Under the pieces are notes generated by a model. That model did no database searches. It had not been told where the DNA came from and worked only from the letters and a program-made list of their open reading frames with translations. The translations under genes were made by a program, and so were the position numbers. 64,000 nt of DNA from an uncultured Pirellula sp. (GTDB lineage: Bacteria; Planctomycetota; Planctomycetia; Pirellulales; Pirellulaceae), in the NCBI GenBank assembly GCA_903892355.1, contig CAITIE010000014.1, forward strand, positions 34,488 to 98,487, read 5' to 3'. Below are positions 54,251 through 63,060 of this stretch, piece by piece (position 1 is the first letter of the stretch; every line of letters begins with the position of its first letter).

Positions 54251-55117
54251 ATGCAGCTAGGTGACTTTTTTCGTGGTGACAGACGTGGCCTGTCGTTTGA
54301 GCTCTTCCCGCCAAAATCGGATGAGCAAGTTCAGAACCTGATGAATACGGTCAGTGAATTGAACGAATTCACTCCAGATTTTTATACATGCACGTACGGT
54401 GCTGGCGGATCGACGCGCGACCGAACGCTGGAAATCATCACCGCAGTGAAGAAGCGGTTTGGGCAACGCGTCGCTACTCACCTGACCTGCGTCGGTTCCA
54501 CGGTCGACCAACTTCGAGATTACTTGCGCACGGCGACCGAAGCTGGTACCGACTACATCGTCGCTTTGCGCGGCGATCCCCCCAAAGGCCAGACCGAGTT
54601 CCAGCAAACCGTCGGTGGTCTCCGCTATGCGAACGAGTTAGTGGATCTCCTCCGAAGCGAGTTCCCTCGCTTCGGCATCGCGGTTGCGGGTTACCCTGAA
54701 GTTCACCAAGAAGCCCCATCCGCGGAGGTTGACCTCCAAAATTTGAAACGCAAGGTCGACAGCGGCGCTGATATCATCGTTACGCAGCTGTTTTACATCA
54801 ATGAGGATTATTTCCGTTTTGTGGATAAGTGTCGGGCCGCAGGGATTACCATCCCGATCGTTCCGGGAATCTTGCCGGTGACAAATCTGGCCCAAATTCA
54901 GCGGATCACGGCTCTTTGCAAAGCAAAGCTTCCCGATGCATTCGTGAGCCGTTTGTCGGAACAGGAGTCGACGGAATGGCAGTTTCGAGTCGGGGTTGAG
55001 TTTGCGACCCAACAAGTCGCAGAGTTGCTCGATTCGGGGGTCCCCGGTGTCCACTTCTATGTGTTGAATAAATCCCAGGCAACTTCGGAAGTTTTAAGAG
55101 CGCTCCGCTTTGTCTAA
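54251..55117 (+). CDS. metF: 5,10-methylenetetrahydrofolate reductase
   Basis: A 288-aa flavoprotein that makes 5-methyltetrahydrofolate for methionine synthesis. SFELFPPKSDEQ, FYTCTYGAGGSTRDRTLEI, ATHLTCVGSTVDQL, IVALRGDPPKG, VAGYPEVHQEAPS, VDSGADIIVTQLFYINEDYFRFVD and IPIVPGILPVTN are hallmark blocks of the enzyme. The Glu in FELFPP is catalytic and the TQLFY/RGDPP residues bind FAD and folate. Length matches E. coli MetF (296 aa). The stop is overlapped by the next gene. The preceding 210 bases contain hairpins listed separately. Confidence 0.96.
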   Translation: MQLGDFFRGDRRGLSFELFPPKSDEQVQNLMNTVSELNEFTPDFYTCTYGAGGSTRDRTLEIITAVKKRFGQRVATHLTCVGSTVDQLRDYLRTATEAGTDYIVALRGDPPKGQTEFQQTVGGLRYANELVDLLRSEFPRFGIAVAGYPEVHQEAPSAEVDLQNLKRKVDSGADIIVTQLFYINEDYFRFVDKCRAAGITIPIVPGILPVTNLAQIQRITALCKAKLPDAFVSRLSEQESTEWQFRVGVEFATQQVAELLDSGVPGVHFYVLNKSQATSEVLRALRFV

Positions 55118-55646
55118 TCGGCCCGATACCCTTCGTCGGCAACATCAAGATCGTCGGGAACCAGATCGGTGGTATCCAAAGATTGGGTTGCCGAGATTGT
55201 CTACCCTTCTCTTGCCGAGCATGCCGAGTGTGGATGGACACGAAGCCATTATTGCGTCGTGGCGCTATGGAGAGATTACAATCGTCGGCTCTCAAGTCCG
55301 TTCGATCCAAGCCCGTTGGTGGCCTCGGTGGGGGACGATGTTGGGCATGTGGACGGATCGTATCAGTCGCTCACTTCCGGCTGATGAATGCCGATTCTAT
55401 TATGCGTTCCCTCGGAGCTCGCCGGGATTCATGTCCCTTTTGTACACCCACGCGGGTCCTCAGACCACGTATGCGACCTTTCATCGTGGAATCGAAACCT
55501 TGGACCGCATCGCAAGCCTTAAGAAAGCACATGCGATCGTCTGCCAAGCGACCAACGATCGGCTGACCGAAAGAATGATGAACCGATGGGGGTATCAGCG
55601 GCACGCGGAAAACCTTGGAGATGATCACTACATCCGACGGTTCTAA
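55110..55646 (+). CDS. Hypothetical protein overlapping the 3' end of metF
   Basis: A 178-aa protein starting at TTG 55110, eight bases inside metF, suggesting translational coupling. It has GHEAIIASWRYGEITIVG, RWWPRWGTMLGMWTDRI, ECRFYYAFPRSSPGFMSLLYTHAG and a C-terminal AHAIVCQATNDRLTERMMNRWGYQRHAENLGDDHYIRRF (shown for recognition; only the WGY/HYIR part is conserved-looking). I do not recognise it. The final block resembles the last part of a GNAT acyltransferase domain but lacks the acetyl-CoA motif. It may be a lineage-specific partner of metF. Confidence 0.6.
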   Translation: MSNRPDTLRRQHQDRREPDRWYPKIGLPRLSTLLLPSMPSVDGHEAIIASWRYGEITIVGSQVRSIQARWWPRWGTMLGMWTDRISRSLPADECRFYYAFPRSSPGFMSLLYTHAGPQTTYATFHRGIETLDRIASLKKAHAIVCQATNDRLTERMMNRWGYQRHAENLGDDHYIRRF

Positions 55647-55680
55647 GAAGTGTCGAGCAACGTAGCTTGTCAGTAAAACG

Positions 55681-56958
55681 CTACTTGGCTTCGACCACGA
55701 TCGCGGTCGAATTATCTCGTCCTGACTCCGAGACCGCGCTCAGCACCAATCTTTGCGCTGCGCTCATTGAGGCTTGGTTCGAATCCGGTGACGTGATCAG
55801 ATCGAGCAAGGCATGATCCCAGAGCCCATCGATGACCCCATCGGAGCAGAGCAATAATCGGTCGCCACTCTTCAGCTCAAACGCGCCGACTTGCGGATCA
55901 ACAAACTGGTGTCCGGCCCCCAGGGCTCGCGACAACACGTTCTTTCTCGGATGAAATCGAGCTTGCCGTTCGTTGATTTGCCCTGTGCGCCGCAGCCATC
56001 CTACAAACGTGTGATCTTCAGTCACCTGAATCAACTCTGGCCCGCGGTTGGAATCCGGAGCAGCAGCGGCAATACGATAGAGTCGCGTGTCACCAATATG
56101 TGCATACATTGCGATGCTGCGGTGGATCCAAACCAGGGTCAATGTTGATCCCATGTTGGTGCACAAAGCATCCACCCCCAATCGATCCAACTCCTTGTGG
56201 ATCGACTGAAAAAGACCTTTGAGCATGGCAGGGGAGGAATCGATCAAGTGCTGATCGTTGAGCATGTACGCTTTGGGTAGCATGCGGGTGATTTGATCGA
56301 TGGCGATCTTGCCAGCAAGCTCGCCAGACCGCTCCCCCCCCATCCCGTCAGCCACTGCGAAAAGGACATCGCCATCCCCGGTCGAAGCATTGCCAGTCTT
56401 GCCGAGATAGCGCACCCCGTGCGAGTCCGCCAGCACCGCTAGGAAACGGTCTTCGTTGTTGGTCCTGAAATTACCAGCATGTGACATCGCGGACCATTGA
56501 ACCTCAATCGCCTTGGCCGCCGCGGCGACCAACGGATCTGCGACAATCCCAGAGGCGTCGGTGGAAGTTTCCGTTTCTGGAATCGTATCCAGGATTTTCG
56601 AGAATTCGAAATCGATGATGCAGAACCTGCCGTCCGTCGAACGGTAGGTGATGTTTCTCAAGAAGGCATCTTCATGGAGAACGCCGTAATGCTCGAGCTC
56701 TCCAAAGAGTTCTTTGATCTTGGCATCACCCAAGTGCTCAACGCGGGCTCCGCAGTTGCTGGTAACGATTTCGAGAGTTTTTTCGTCGGCCGCCAATAGT
56801 CTCGGTACGAACGAACAACGCTTTTGCTCCAAGTGCTTCAGGACGCGGCACTCGTTATCAAACCGTTCTTTCGCATTTGGACCGAGAAACTGTTTGTGGA
56901 CACGACCGTCATACCCAATGCGCACCACCGCGCGTTGGGTATTTTTGGCTTCTAACAT
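55681..56958 (-). CDS. Kinase-like/PP2C phosphatase fusion
   Basis: A 425-aa cytoplasmic protein with two parts. Residues 10-125 resemble a small Bud32/RIO-like kinase: Lys22 (VHKQF), Glu36, a catalytic-loop-like HEDAFLRN (His95, Asp97, Asn102) and IIDFEFS with Asp116 in place of DFG. Residues 150-425 are a PP2C-type serine/threonine phosphatase: MSHAGNFRTNNEDRF (Asp170), AVADGMGGERSGELAG (Asp204), AHIGDTRLY (Asp290), LLCSDGVIDGLW (Asp373) and SGRDNSTAIVV (Asp415). All PP2C metal ligands look intact. Kinase activity is uncertain because the N-terminal unit is short. It starts 29 bases after the DUF4340 gene ends, so it is probably in the transporter operon. Confidence 0.85.
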   Translation of the reverse strand: MLEAKNTQRAVVRIGYDGRVHKQFLGPNAKERFDNECRVLKHLEQKRCSFVPRLLAADEKTLEIVTSNCGARVEHLGDAKIKELFGELEHYGVLHEDAFLRNITYRSTDGRFCIIDFEFSKILDTIPETETSTDASGIVADPLVAAAAKAIEVQWSAMSHAGNFRTNNEDRFLAVLADSHGVRYLGKTGNASTGDGDVLFAVADGMGGERSGELAGKIAIDQITRMLPKAYMLNDQHLIDSSPAMLKGLFQSIHKELDRLGVDALCTNMGSTLTLVWIHRSIAMYAHIGDTRLYRIAAAAPDSNRGPELIQVTEDHTFVGWLRRTGQINERQARFHPRKNVLSRALGAGHQFVDPQVGAFELKSGDRLLLCSDGVIDGLWDHALLDLITSPDSNQASMSAAQRLVLSAVSESGRDNSTAIVVEAK

Positions 56959-56987
56959 GGAGGATCAATTGCCAGGGAGAGGTTGGA

Positions 56988-58808
56988 TCACTGATCGGAC
57001 AATCCTGGAATGTTAAACCCTGGGACCGATCCTGGCAAACCCGAAGATGGCGGGGCAGGAAGACCAACCCCCTTCTTCGTGATCAGATCCGCTAATTCGA
57101 TTTTCAATCGCTTGAATTCGGAGTCGCTGACGATGTAGTACCAATCGGCGAAACGAGCGTTTAGTTCTGCGACCCGCTTCTTCGCAACCGCCATACGATC
57201 GTTGCGTTGATCGATTTTGCGTTGGTTCTCTTTGGTGATTCGCTCGCGTTCTGCCTCCAATCGCTCCTTCCATTCATCCTCGGAAAGCTCTGCGGGTGGG
57301 GCGGGGTCCTGAAACGAAACCAAACGGGCAGAGCCCTTGGCCTCTCGGGATTGAGCCACTGGATCTTTGGTTGGCTCATCCCCGGCGGGCTTTTCCTCAG
57401 CCGGCGTGTCCCCAGCGGGCTGCGCCGGATCAGTATTCGCTGACTCCGTCCCGGCTGGCTCGGTCGCTGCTGGCTCGGTCGCTGCTGGCTCGGCGGCGGT
57501 TGGTTCTGTAGGCATGGGTTCAACTGGGACCGCAGGTTGCAATGCTGCTTTCTTCGCCGCTTCCATCGCCTTGAGCTCTTCGACAGTTTCTGGAACGCGT
57601 TCAAGATCCGGTGGTGGGAACTTAGACTCATCGAGTCGCGTGGTCACCAGCAAGAACCGGTTAATGGAGACCTCTTTTGGTGCTTCGCCCTCCTTCGTCT
57701 CTTCGGTTTCGACTGGTTCGAAGCTAGCTCCGGCGCCGTTTCCAAACCGGAGAAGGTATTGGACGCCGTCCTTCAAGGTAACTTGGAGGTCGCCGTTCAT
57801 GGCGTACAGTTCGTACGAATCGGTGCCGGAGGTTTGCGAAGCAAAGAAGCCTCGTCGCTGTAGTGCTTGTAGCGTGGCTTCTTGGAGTTTCTCACCGCGT
57901 AGATCCGCAGCGACGCCTGCTGGCTTCTTCGCAACGTTGACGATCCGAAGATTGTCCAGTGCGCCCTTCATATCGTTGAGTTTGGTCGCATTGACTTCCT
58001 CGGTCGGTTCGATCTCTCGCGGCTTGGCGACACGACCATCGTACACCACGAGGTTGGTTGGTTGCCACTTCCCATCGCGGACATTGAAGCTAAGGTCGGC
58101 GTCATAGTTTTGGCTCAGGCCCAGAGTTCCTTGGCCCGTCTTCACGAGCGAGTAGTTCCTGATGCCGATGCCTTCGATGTCGTTACTGCTCAGTTTGAGC
58201 AAGTCCGATTCGATCCACTGTTTGAAATCGGTTGACAGTGGATTGGTGTTCAGTTCAACGACATAGATGACATCTTCGGCTGGGATGCGGACAAAGCGCT
58301 TCTTCGTGTCGGTTGCGTCGACTTTGCCAATAATCAGATCGGCGAGGATATCCCCTTTTTCGTCCCGAAACTGAACCAGTTCGCCGACCCCATCACCACC
58401 TTCGGCTTCCTTCTTCTTATCGGGCTCGAGGACACCAAACATCTTATGTTCCTCACGCTTTTCACTCGCGATGTTGAGCGCTTTGAGGCCCACGAACAAG
58501 TTTGCCGCTTCGCTCATCTGTTTGTTCGCGTCTGCGGGGTAATTCTCGTGCGAGGGAATGGTCCAGACCCCATTTCGGTCCTTCGCAACTTCGAACTCCT
58601 CATACTGCTCCGCATCCGAATCGTACTTCATGATCTTCAGCGACGCTGCGGTGAGTGGATCCGCGAACTTCTCGAACAGCGGCTGGTTGATGCGAGCCGT
58701 TGCGGTCGATGGTCCCGTAGAGTAATTCCGGGTGGTTGTCGACCACGCTAGGATCGTCGAAACAGCCGCAATCGCGGCGATGATTCCAGTTTTGCTAGAC
58801 TCTGTCAC
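56988..58808 (-). CDS. DUF4340 domain-containing membrane-anchored protein
   Basis: A 606-aa protein with an N-terminal membrane helix (TGIIAAIAAVSTILAW) and a large extracytoplasmic part. DUF4340 regions include FEVAKDRNGVWTIPSHENYPADA, GDILADLIIGK, RFVRIPAEDVIYVVELNTNPLSTDFKQWIESDLLKLSSNDI and LKDGVQYLLRFGNG. A Glu/Pro/Ala/Thr-rich linker (about 415-500) carries short repeats. The C-terminal ~100 residues are helical and charged, ending NARFADWYYIVSDSEFKRLKIELADLI. DUF4340 proteins often accompany Gld-type ABC transporters, as here, 146 bases downstream of the GldF-GldG fusion. The role is unknown; probably an accessory subunit on the outside of the inner membrane. Confidence 0.85.
   Translation of the reverse strand: MTESSKTGIIAAIAAVSTILAWSTTTRNYSTGPSTATARINQPLFEKFADPLTAASLKIMKYDSDAEQYEEFEVAKDRNGVWTIPSHENYPADANKQMSEAANLFVGLKALNIASEKREEHKMFGVLEPDKKKEAEGGDGVGELVQFRDEKGDILADLIIGKVDATDTKKRFVRIPAEDVIYVVELNTNPLSTDFKQWIESDLLKLSSNDIEGIGIRNYSLVKTGQGTLGLSQNYDADLSFNVRDGKWQPTNLVVYDGRVAKPREIEPTEEVNATKLNDMKGALDNLRIVNVAKKPAGVAADLRGEKLQEATLQALQRRGFFASQTSGTDSYELYAMNGDLQVTLKDGVQYLLRFGNGAGASFEPVETEETKEGEAPKEVSINRFLLVTTRLDESKFPPPDLERVPETVEELKAMEAAKKAALQPAVPVEPMPTEPTAAEPAATEPAATEPAGTESANTDPAQPAGDTPAEEKPAGDEPTKDPVAQSREAKGSARLVSFQDPAPPAELSEDEWKERLEAERERITKENQRKIDQRNDRMAVAKKRVAELNARFADWYYIVSDSEFKRLKIELADLITKKGVGLPAPPSSGLPGSVPGFNIPGLSDQ
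57454..57498. repeat. 15-bp tandem repeat in the DUF4340 gene linker
   Basis: GCTGGCTCGGTCGCT occurs at 57454-57468 and 57469-57483, with a variant at 57484-57498. On the minus strand it encodes the ATEPA-type pentapeptides of the Pro/Glu/Ala linker. Confidence 0.85.
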
Positions 58809-58922
58809 GGGTATCTATCTCCATCCAACAAACTTATCGTGTATTGATCGTGTCATTTTTTGCAAAGTGCACATCGGCACTTTGCAAGGGCCAACCATCG
58901 TGGCTTGGCTGCCGAGCGGTTT

Positions 58923-58961
58923 GGCTTTATCGGTCAGGTTTTATCGGTTAGATTTTACCGG
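58923..58961. repeat. 14-bp tandem repeat spanning the stop of the GldF-GldG gene
   Basis: GGCTTTATCGGTCA, GGTTTTATCGGTTA and a partial GATTTTACCGG run from 58923 to 58961 and include the stop codon of the minus-strand gene (58955-58957). The unit is not a multiple of three. Confidence 0.8.
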
Positions 58962-61819
58962 AGGCGGTTCTTGGAAATTCCCTCTCGCTCGCGCAATCGA
59001 CGCGAGACCATCACCACGATGCCGACCAACAAAGGTGGGATCGGTGGGATGAAGACGGCTAACCACTTGTATCTGTTTTGAATTTCTCGAATCGATTCGT
59101 CCGCTTCGCGTCTCGCATCGCGAATGTTGGTATCCCGCTCGCGCTGGAGTTTTTCGCGCTCGACTTCCAGTTTCTTGCCGAGCTGCGCTTGTTTCATTTG
59201 GTACTCGGTCATCCGTTGCAGCAATTCCTGCTGTTTCGACGCATCGATAGCACCTTCGGACTGCAGTTTGTCGACAGCCTCCTTGAATTGTCGCTCGGCT
59301 TTCGAACTCGCCTCTTCTGCTTCCGCGACTGTCTCGTTGAATTTTTCTACGACCTCGCTTCGCCTAATAGCTTCCTTCCTACGCGACTCTTCGGCTTGCG
59401 CTTCGACCAGTTTCAAGGTGCTGTAGGTCGGCACGTGGCGTCGGATGGCAGGATATTTGGTTTCGCCCGACAGAACATCCACCACGTTTAGCACGAACGT
59501 AATGTTTTGGAATTGAAAGCGAATCTCTTCGAGTTGGCTGGGGTTCTTGCGAATGTCAACAAACACGCTCGACATGCAATCGAGGTCCGATACATATACC
59601 ACCTTCAGCGGTTTGTTCGCGGTGCCCGTTTCCCCTTCGCTCGCTGCAGCGTTGCCTTCGACGAGCGCCGCGATCACTTGTGGCAGTCCCGTCGGCTTGC
59701 TACGCCGAGCGCGGATTTCGGTGTTGCGATCCAAGGTGCCGCGTTGGATGTTGCGAACTTCCGAGAGTGGAATCGTTCCCGAGAAATCGCCGGTCGAGAC
59801 CAGCGGCGTGAATTTATTCTTCGCGCCGTTCTTGGGCTTTACGGTGCCTGCGAACAAGAACATCAACTCTTTGAGTCCTTTGGTGATTTCGCTTTCTTCA
59901 CTGAGGGCGTCTTGAGCACCAGGAGCTTCCTCGCGAGCAAAGATCCAAAGGTCGGTCGACTGCTCCATCGCGTCGAGGATCGGATAAGGGTTGTACTGCT
60001 GCCAGCAGAGGTCTGGTGCAAAAAGTCCCATCGGGGTTGGTTGCCCCGGAACCTCGACTTCGAGAAGATCCCAAAGTGGTTGGATTTGCCCTTTGGGCTG
60101 AGGCTGCCCGCCACCGAACATGCCACCACCCATCGGTGGTTTCGGATCACCGGTGCCAGGGATCGCAGGATCGATGGCCGACTGAGGGTCTTCGAAAATC
60201 GCCGTTGGGATCCCCGCCTTGACCGCTGCGATGAAGTTCGTCATTTCTTCCGGGGCCAAGGAAGATGGCTGTACCGCGAGCAGAACGTCGATCCGTTCAG
60301 GATCGATTGGGGATGCAGGATTGATGTCAACCAATTCAAACTCTTTCCCCATTTCCTCGACGATCGGTTGCTGGGGCTGCTGCTGGAAGGATCGCATGTC
60401 GAGCCCCCCCATCATCTTCGCATCGGTCTTAAGAACCCCGAGCTTTTTTCTCGAAGGTTTGGAAACGGTCGACAAAGAACGTGCGAGTTCATACTCGACG
60501 GGAATACCAGGCTCGAAGAACGGGATCACGATCTTCTGCAAGCCGCTTCGGAAAGCGGCCCCGAGGATTACCGGTTGATCGGAAAGGGTCCCACGTTCAC
60601 GGACTCGCACCGTTTGAGGCACGATTCCGTACTGCTTTTCCGCTTGCTTTTCTTCTTCGCTCGAAGGGGCGATGGAGTCGTAGATTCGAACCGACATGGG
60701 GACACCCGCGGATGTCGCCGTCGACTCGAATTCCTTGAGGAGTGAAACCAATTCGTATTTGGTTTTCGCATACATCTCAGGAACATCCGCCGAGATGAAA
60801 GCATCGACCACCACATCGCGATCCTTGCCCATGTTTCGGATCAAATCGGTGGTAACAGGGGAAAGGGAGCTAACTTTGAGTTCGGTCGCATCGACGCGAA
60901 CAAAGTCACGGTTCCTGAAGAACATGCTTCCCGCGATAACGGTGACGAGCAACAGACCAGCACGCAACAGGTAGTGGGCCAATCGCGAACCGCCGCTCTT
61001 GCCGCTGCTCCAATGCCGCTTGCCGATCAAGATCATACAGAGGTACAAGCCGAACATGGCCAGGAGCAAGAAGTACGCGACGCCGGACAAACTGATTACA
61101 CCTCGTCCGAAATCATCGAATCGCTCCGACAGGCTAAAGTTTTTTACATCTCGGGCAAAGCTGGTGCCGGTGATCGTGTCCGCTTTCGCAGCAAATGCGA
61201 GCGGGGCATTGAAGAGTGCACCGAGGATGAATCCAACGGTCAGATTGTTGGTCAAGAAGGAGGCGACCATCCCCAAAGCAATCATCGCCAATCCGATCAG
61301 CCAGTAGCCAACATAATTGGTGAAGAACAAACCGGTGTCGACTTCACCATTGGTCAAGAAAGCCAACACAATGAACGTCGAGAACTGAGAAAACAGGAGC
61401 GAGACCGTGTAGATAGCCGCGGCTGCGACGTACTTGCCGATCACGATATCGAAATCGTCCGCAGGAAGAGTCAGAAGCAATTCGTCGGTGCCTTGCCTAC
61501 GTTCTTCCGCCCAAATGCTCATCGTGATGGCGGGGATGAAGAACAACATGATGTAGGTGAACCACTTGTTCAGCTCTGCGAGTGTGCCGAGGTTGGAGCT
61601 GAAGAACTCGTGGGGCCAAAATGCGGCCATGCTGGTTAGCAGCACGAACAAGCAAAGAAACACATAACCTGTCGGGTTTGAGAAATACCCGTAAAAGTTT
61701 CTCTTGAGGACTGCGTACGCGACCCGACGACCGCGAGCCAAGAGCAGGAGACCTGCCAACATGACTCCTAAAAACACGATGTCCAGCAAGAGCAAACGAA
61801 TCAAGGCACTTGCAATCAC
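58955..61819 (-). CDS. Fused GldF-GldG-type ABC transporter membrane protein
   Basis: A 954-aa protein. Residues 1-300 form an ABC-2-type permease with about six to seven helices (FYGYFSNPTGYVFLCLF, MSIWAEERRQGTDELLLTLP is the classic GldF loop). Residues 301-800 are an extracytoplasmic GldG-like domain: VTTDLIRNMGKDRDVVVDAFISADVPEMY, RERGTLSDQPVILGAAF, IDVLLAVQPSSLAPEEM. Residues 802-915 form a long coiled coil, and a final helix near 918-938 (FIPPIPPLLVGIVVMVSRR) re-enters the membrane. In gliding Bacteroidota, GldF and GldG are separate subunits of one transporter with the ATPase GldA; here they are one chain. The substrate is unknown. Confidence 0.88.
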   Translation of the reverse strand: MIASALIRLLLLDIVFLGVMLAGLLLLARGRRVAYAVLKRNFYGYFSNPTGYVFLCLFVLLTSMAAFWPHEFFSSNLGTLAELNKWFTYIMLFFIPAITMSIWAEERRQGTDELLLTLPADDFDIVIGKYVAAAAIYTVSLLFSQFSTFIVLAFLTNGEVDTGLFFTNYVGYWLIGLAMIALGMVASFLTNNLTVGFILGALFNAPLAFAAKADTITGTSFARDVKNFSLSERFDDFGRGVISLSGVAYFLLLAMFGLYLCMILIGKRHWSSGKSGGSRLAHYLLRAGLLLVTVIAGSMFFRNRDFVRVDATELKVSSLSPVTTDLIRNMGKDRDVVVDAFISADVPEMYAKTKYELVSLLKEFESTATSAGVPMSVRIYDSIAPSSEEEKQAEKQYGIVPQTVRVRERGTLSDQPVILGAAFRSGLQKIVIPFFEPGIPVEYELARSLSTVSKPSRKKLGVLKTDAKMMGGLDMRSFQQQPQQPIVEEMGKEFELVDINPASPIDPERIDVLLAVQPSSLAPEEMTNFIAAVKAGIPTAIFEDPQSAIDPAIPGTGDPKPPMGGGMFGGGQPQPKGQIQPLWDLLEVEVPGQPTPMGLFAPDLCWQQYNPYPILDAMEQSTDLWIFAREEAPGAQDALSEESEITKGLKELMFLFAGTVKPKNGAKNKFTPLVSTGDFSGTIPLSEVRNIQRGTLDRNTEIRARRSKPTGLPQVIAALVEGNAAASEGETGTANKPLKVVYVSDLDCMSSVFVDIRKNPSQLEEIRFQFQNITFVLNVVDVLSGETKYPAIRRHVPTYSTLKLVEAQAEESRRKEAIRRSEVVEKFNETVAEAEEASSKAERQFKEAVDKLQSEGAIDASKQQELLQRMTEYQMKQAQLGKKLEVEREKLQRERDTNIRDARREADESIREIQNRYKWLAVFIPPIPPLLVGIVVMVSRRLREREGISKNRLR

Positions 61820-61862
61820 TTTTGAATATCCTTCATCAAGACAGTTGGACGATTATTGAATC

Positions 61863-61878
61863 GAGTTGTTGAGTTGCT
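61863..61878. repeat. 8-bp tandem duplication between transporter genes
   Basis: GAGTTGTT and GAGTTGCT at 61863-61878 lie in the 150-base gap between the ATPase gene and the GldF-GldG gene. Confidence 0.6.
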
Positions 61879-61969
61879 GAGAGTTCTGGAATCTCAGCAA
61901 TTCCCCTCCGCGTCGCCGCCGAGGTGAGAAATCTGGAGCCGCGATAGCGATGCGCCATCGGGGCTGGAA

Positions 61970-62713
61970 TCAGGCTGCTGCGCCCGTAAGCTTGTGGAAC
62001 GCTTCGGTCAAATCGCCGCGAACCTTCTTCAAGTCCTCCACGGATCCCTCGAAGACTTTTCTTCCTTCATTGATCATGATCACGCGGCTCGCCATGGCTT
62101 CGACTTCTTGCAAAATGTGAGTCGACAAAAGAATCGTCTTGGTCTCACCAAGCTTCTTCATGGTGTTCCGTACTTCGCGGATTTGGTTAGGGTCCAAACC
62201 CGCAGTTGGTTCGTCGAGGATCAGAACGTCCGGTTCGTGCAGGAGGGCTTGGGCCATCCCAACCCGCTGACGAAACCCCTTGGATAGTTTGCTGATGGCT
62301 TTGTGGAGAACGGTGGTCAGATCGCACAACTCGACGACCGCTTCGATCCGATTCTTTTTGTACCCAGGTTCCATCCCTCGTGCATCTCCGAAGAAGTTCA
62401 GCAGGCTATAAGGAGTCATATCCGGATAAAGGGGGCCATTTTCGGGGAGGTACCCGAGATGCCGGGAGCCAGCGATTCGATCGGTGAACATGTCGTGGCC
62501 GGCGATCCTGGCCGACCCTTCGCTCGGGGACAGGTACCCGGTGAGCATCTTCATGGTGGTACTCTTTCCAGCCCCGTTGGGACCTAAGAATGCCACCAAT
62601 TCACCTTTGCTCACCGAGAATGATATGTCTCGGGCTGCTGCAAATGGACCGTAAAATTTCGAAAGCCCAACCGCTTCGATCATCGCCGGAGAGCTTGCTT
62701 TGGTTTCAGCCAT
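61970..62713 (-). CDS. ABC transporter ATP-binding protein (GldA-like)
   Basis: A 247-aa ATPase. LSKFYGPFAAARDISFSVSKGE precedes Walker A GPNGAGKSTTMK. GYLPENGPLYPDMTPYSLLNFFGDARGM is the typical Q-loop region of GldA-type proteins, LSKGFRQRVGMAQAL the signature motif and VLILDEPTAGLDPNQI Walker B, with STHILQEVEAMASRVIMI the H-loop. It energises the GldF-GldG membrane protein encoded 150 bases downstream. ATG 62713 is used; an upstream ATG at 62797 would add 28 non-conserved residues. Confidence 0.93.
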   Translation of the reverse strand: MAETKASSPAMIEAVGLSKFYGPFAAARDISFSVSKGELVAFLGPNGAGKSTTMKMLTGYLSPSEGSARIAGHDMFTDRIAGSRHLGYLPENGPLYPDMTPYSLLNFFGDARGMEPGYKKNRIEAVVELCDLTTVLHKAISKLSKGFRQRVGMAQALLHEPDVLILDEPTAGLDPNQIREVRNTMKKLGETKTILLSTHILQEVEAMASRVIMINEGRKVFEGSVEDLKKVRGDLTEAFHKLTGAAA

Positions 62714-63060
62714 TTTGTTCGGTATTTCCAATGAAAAAGGAGCTAAAACGTAAATCCGAGTTTGGACGGTGGGTTTTGAGCAGGAAGAGGACTCCACAGC
62801 GTCTAGCCTCGTGTGGGAGTCTATGGCGTCCGCTGCCAGAATGGTTCATCTCTCTCAACCCGGGCGGGGTCAGTATAGCGAGAATGGTTACTTCAACAAC
62901 GTACCCCAACTCGAGGCTGATCGCCTATCCGATTGCTGGCGGCAACGCTCACCTTGCTGGTGGCTACGCTAATCACGTTGCGATTTGGTCCAGCCGGGCG
63001 GTCCGCTGCTATCGCTTTACGCAGGGAATCCCAACAAAGTTCGCCAGCCCTGGCTTCAAT
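62714..63060. other. Spacer between comF and the ABC ATPase gene
   Basis: About 350 bases without a supported gene, presumed to hold the promoter of the transporter operon (minus strand). A plus-strand frame across it is an antisense frame to comF at its far end and shows no domain. Confidence 0.5.
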
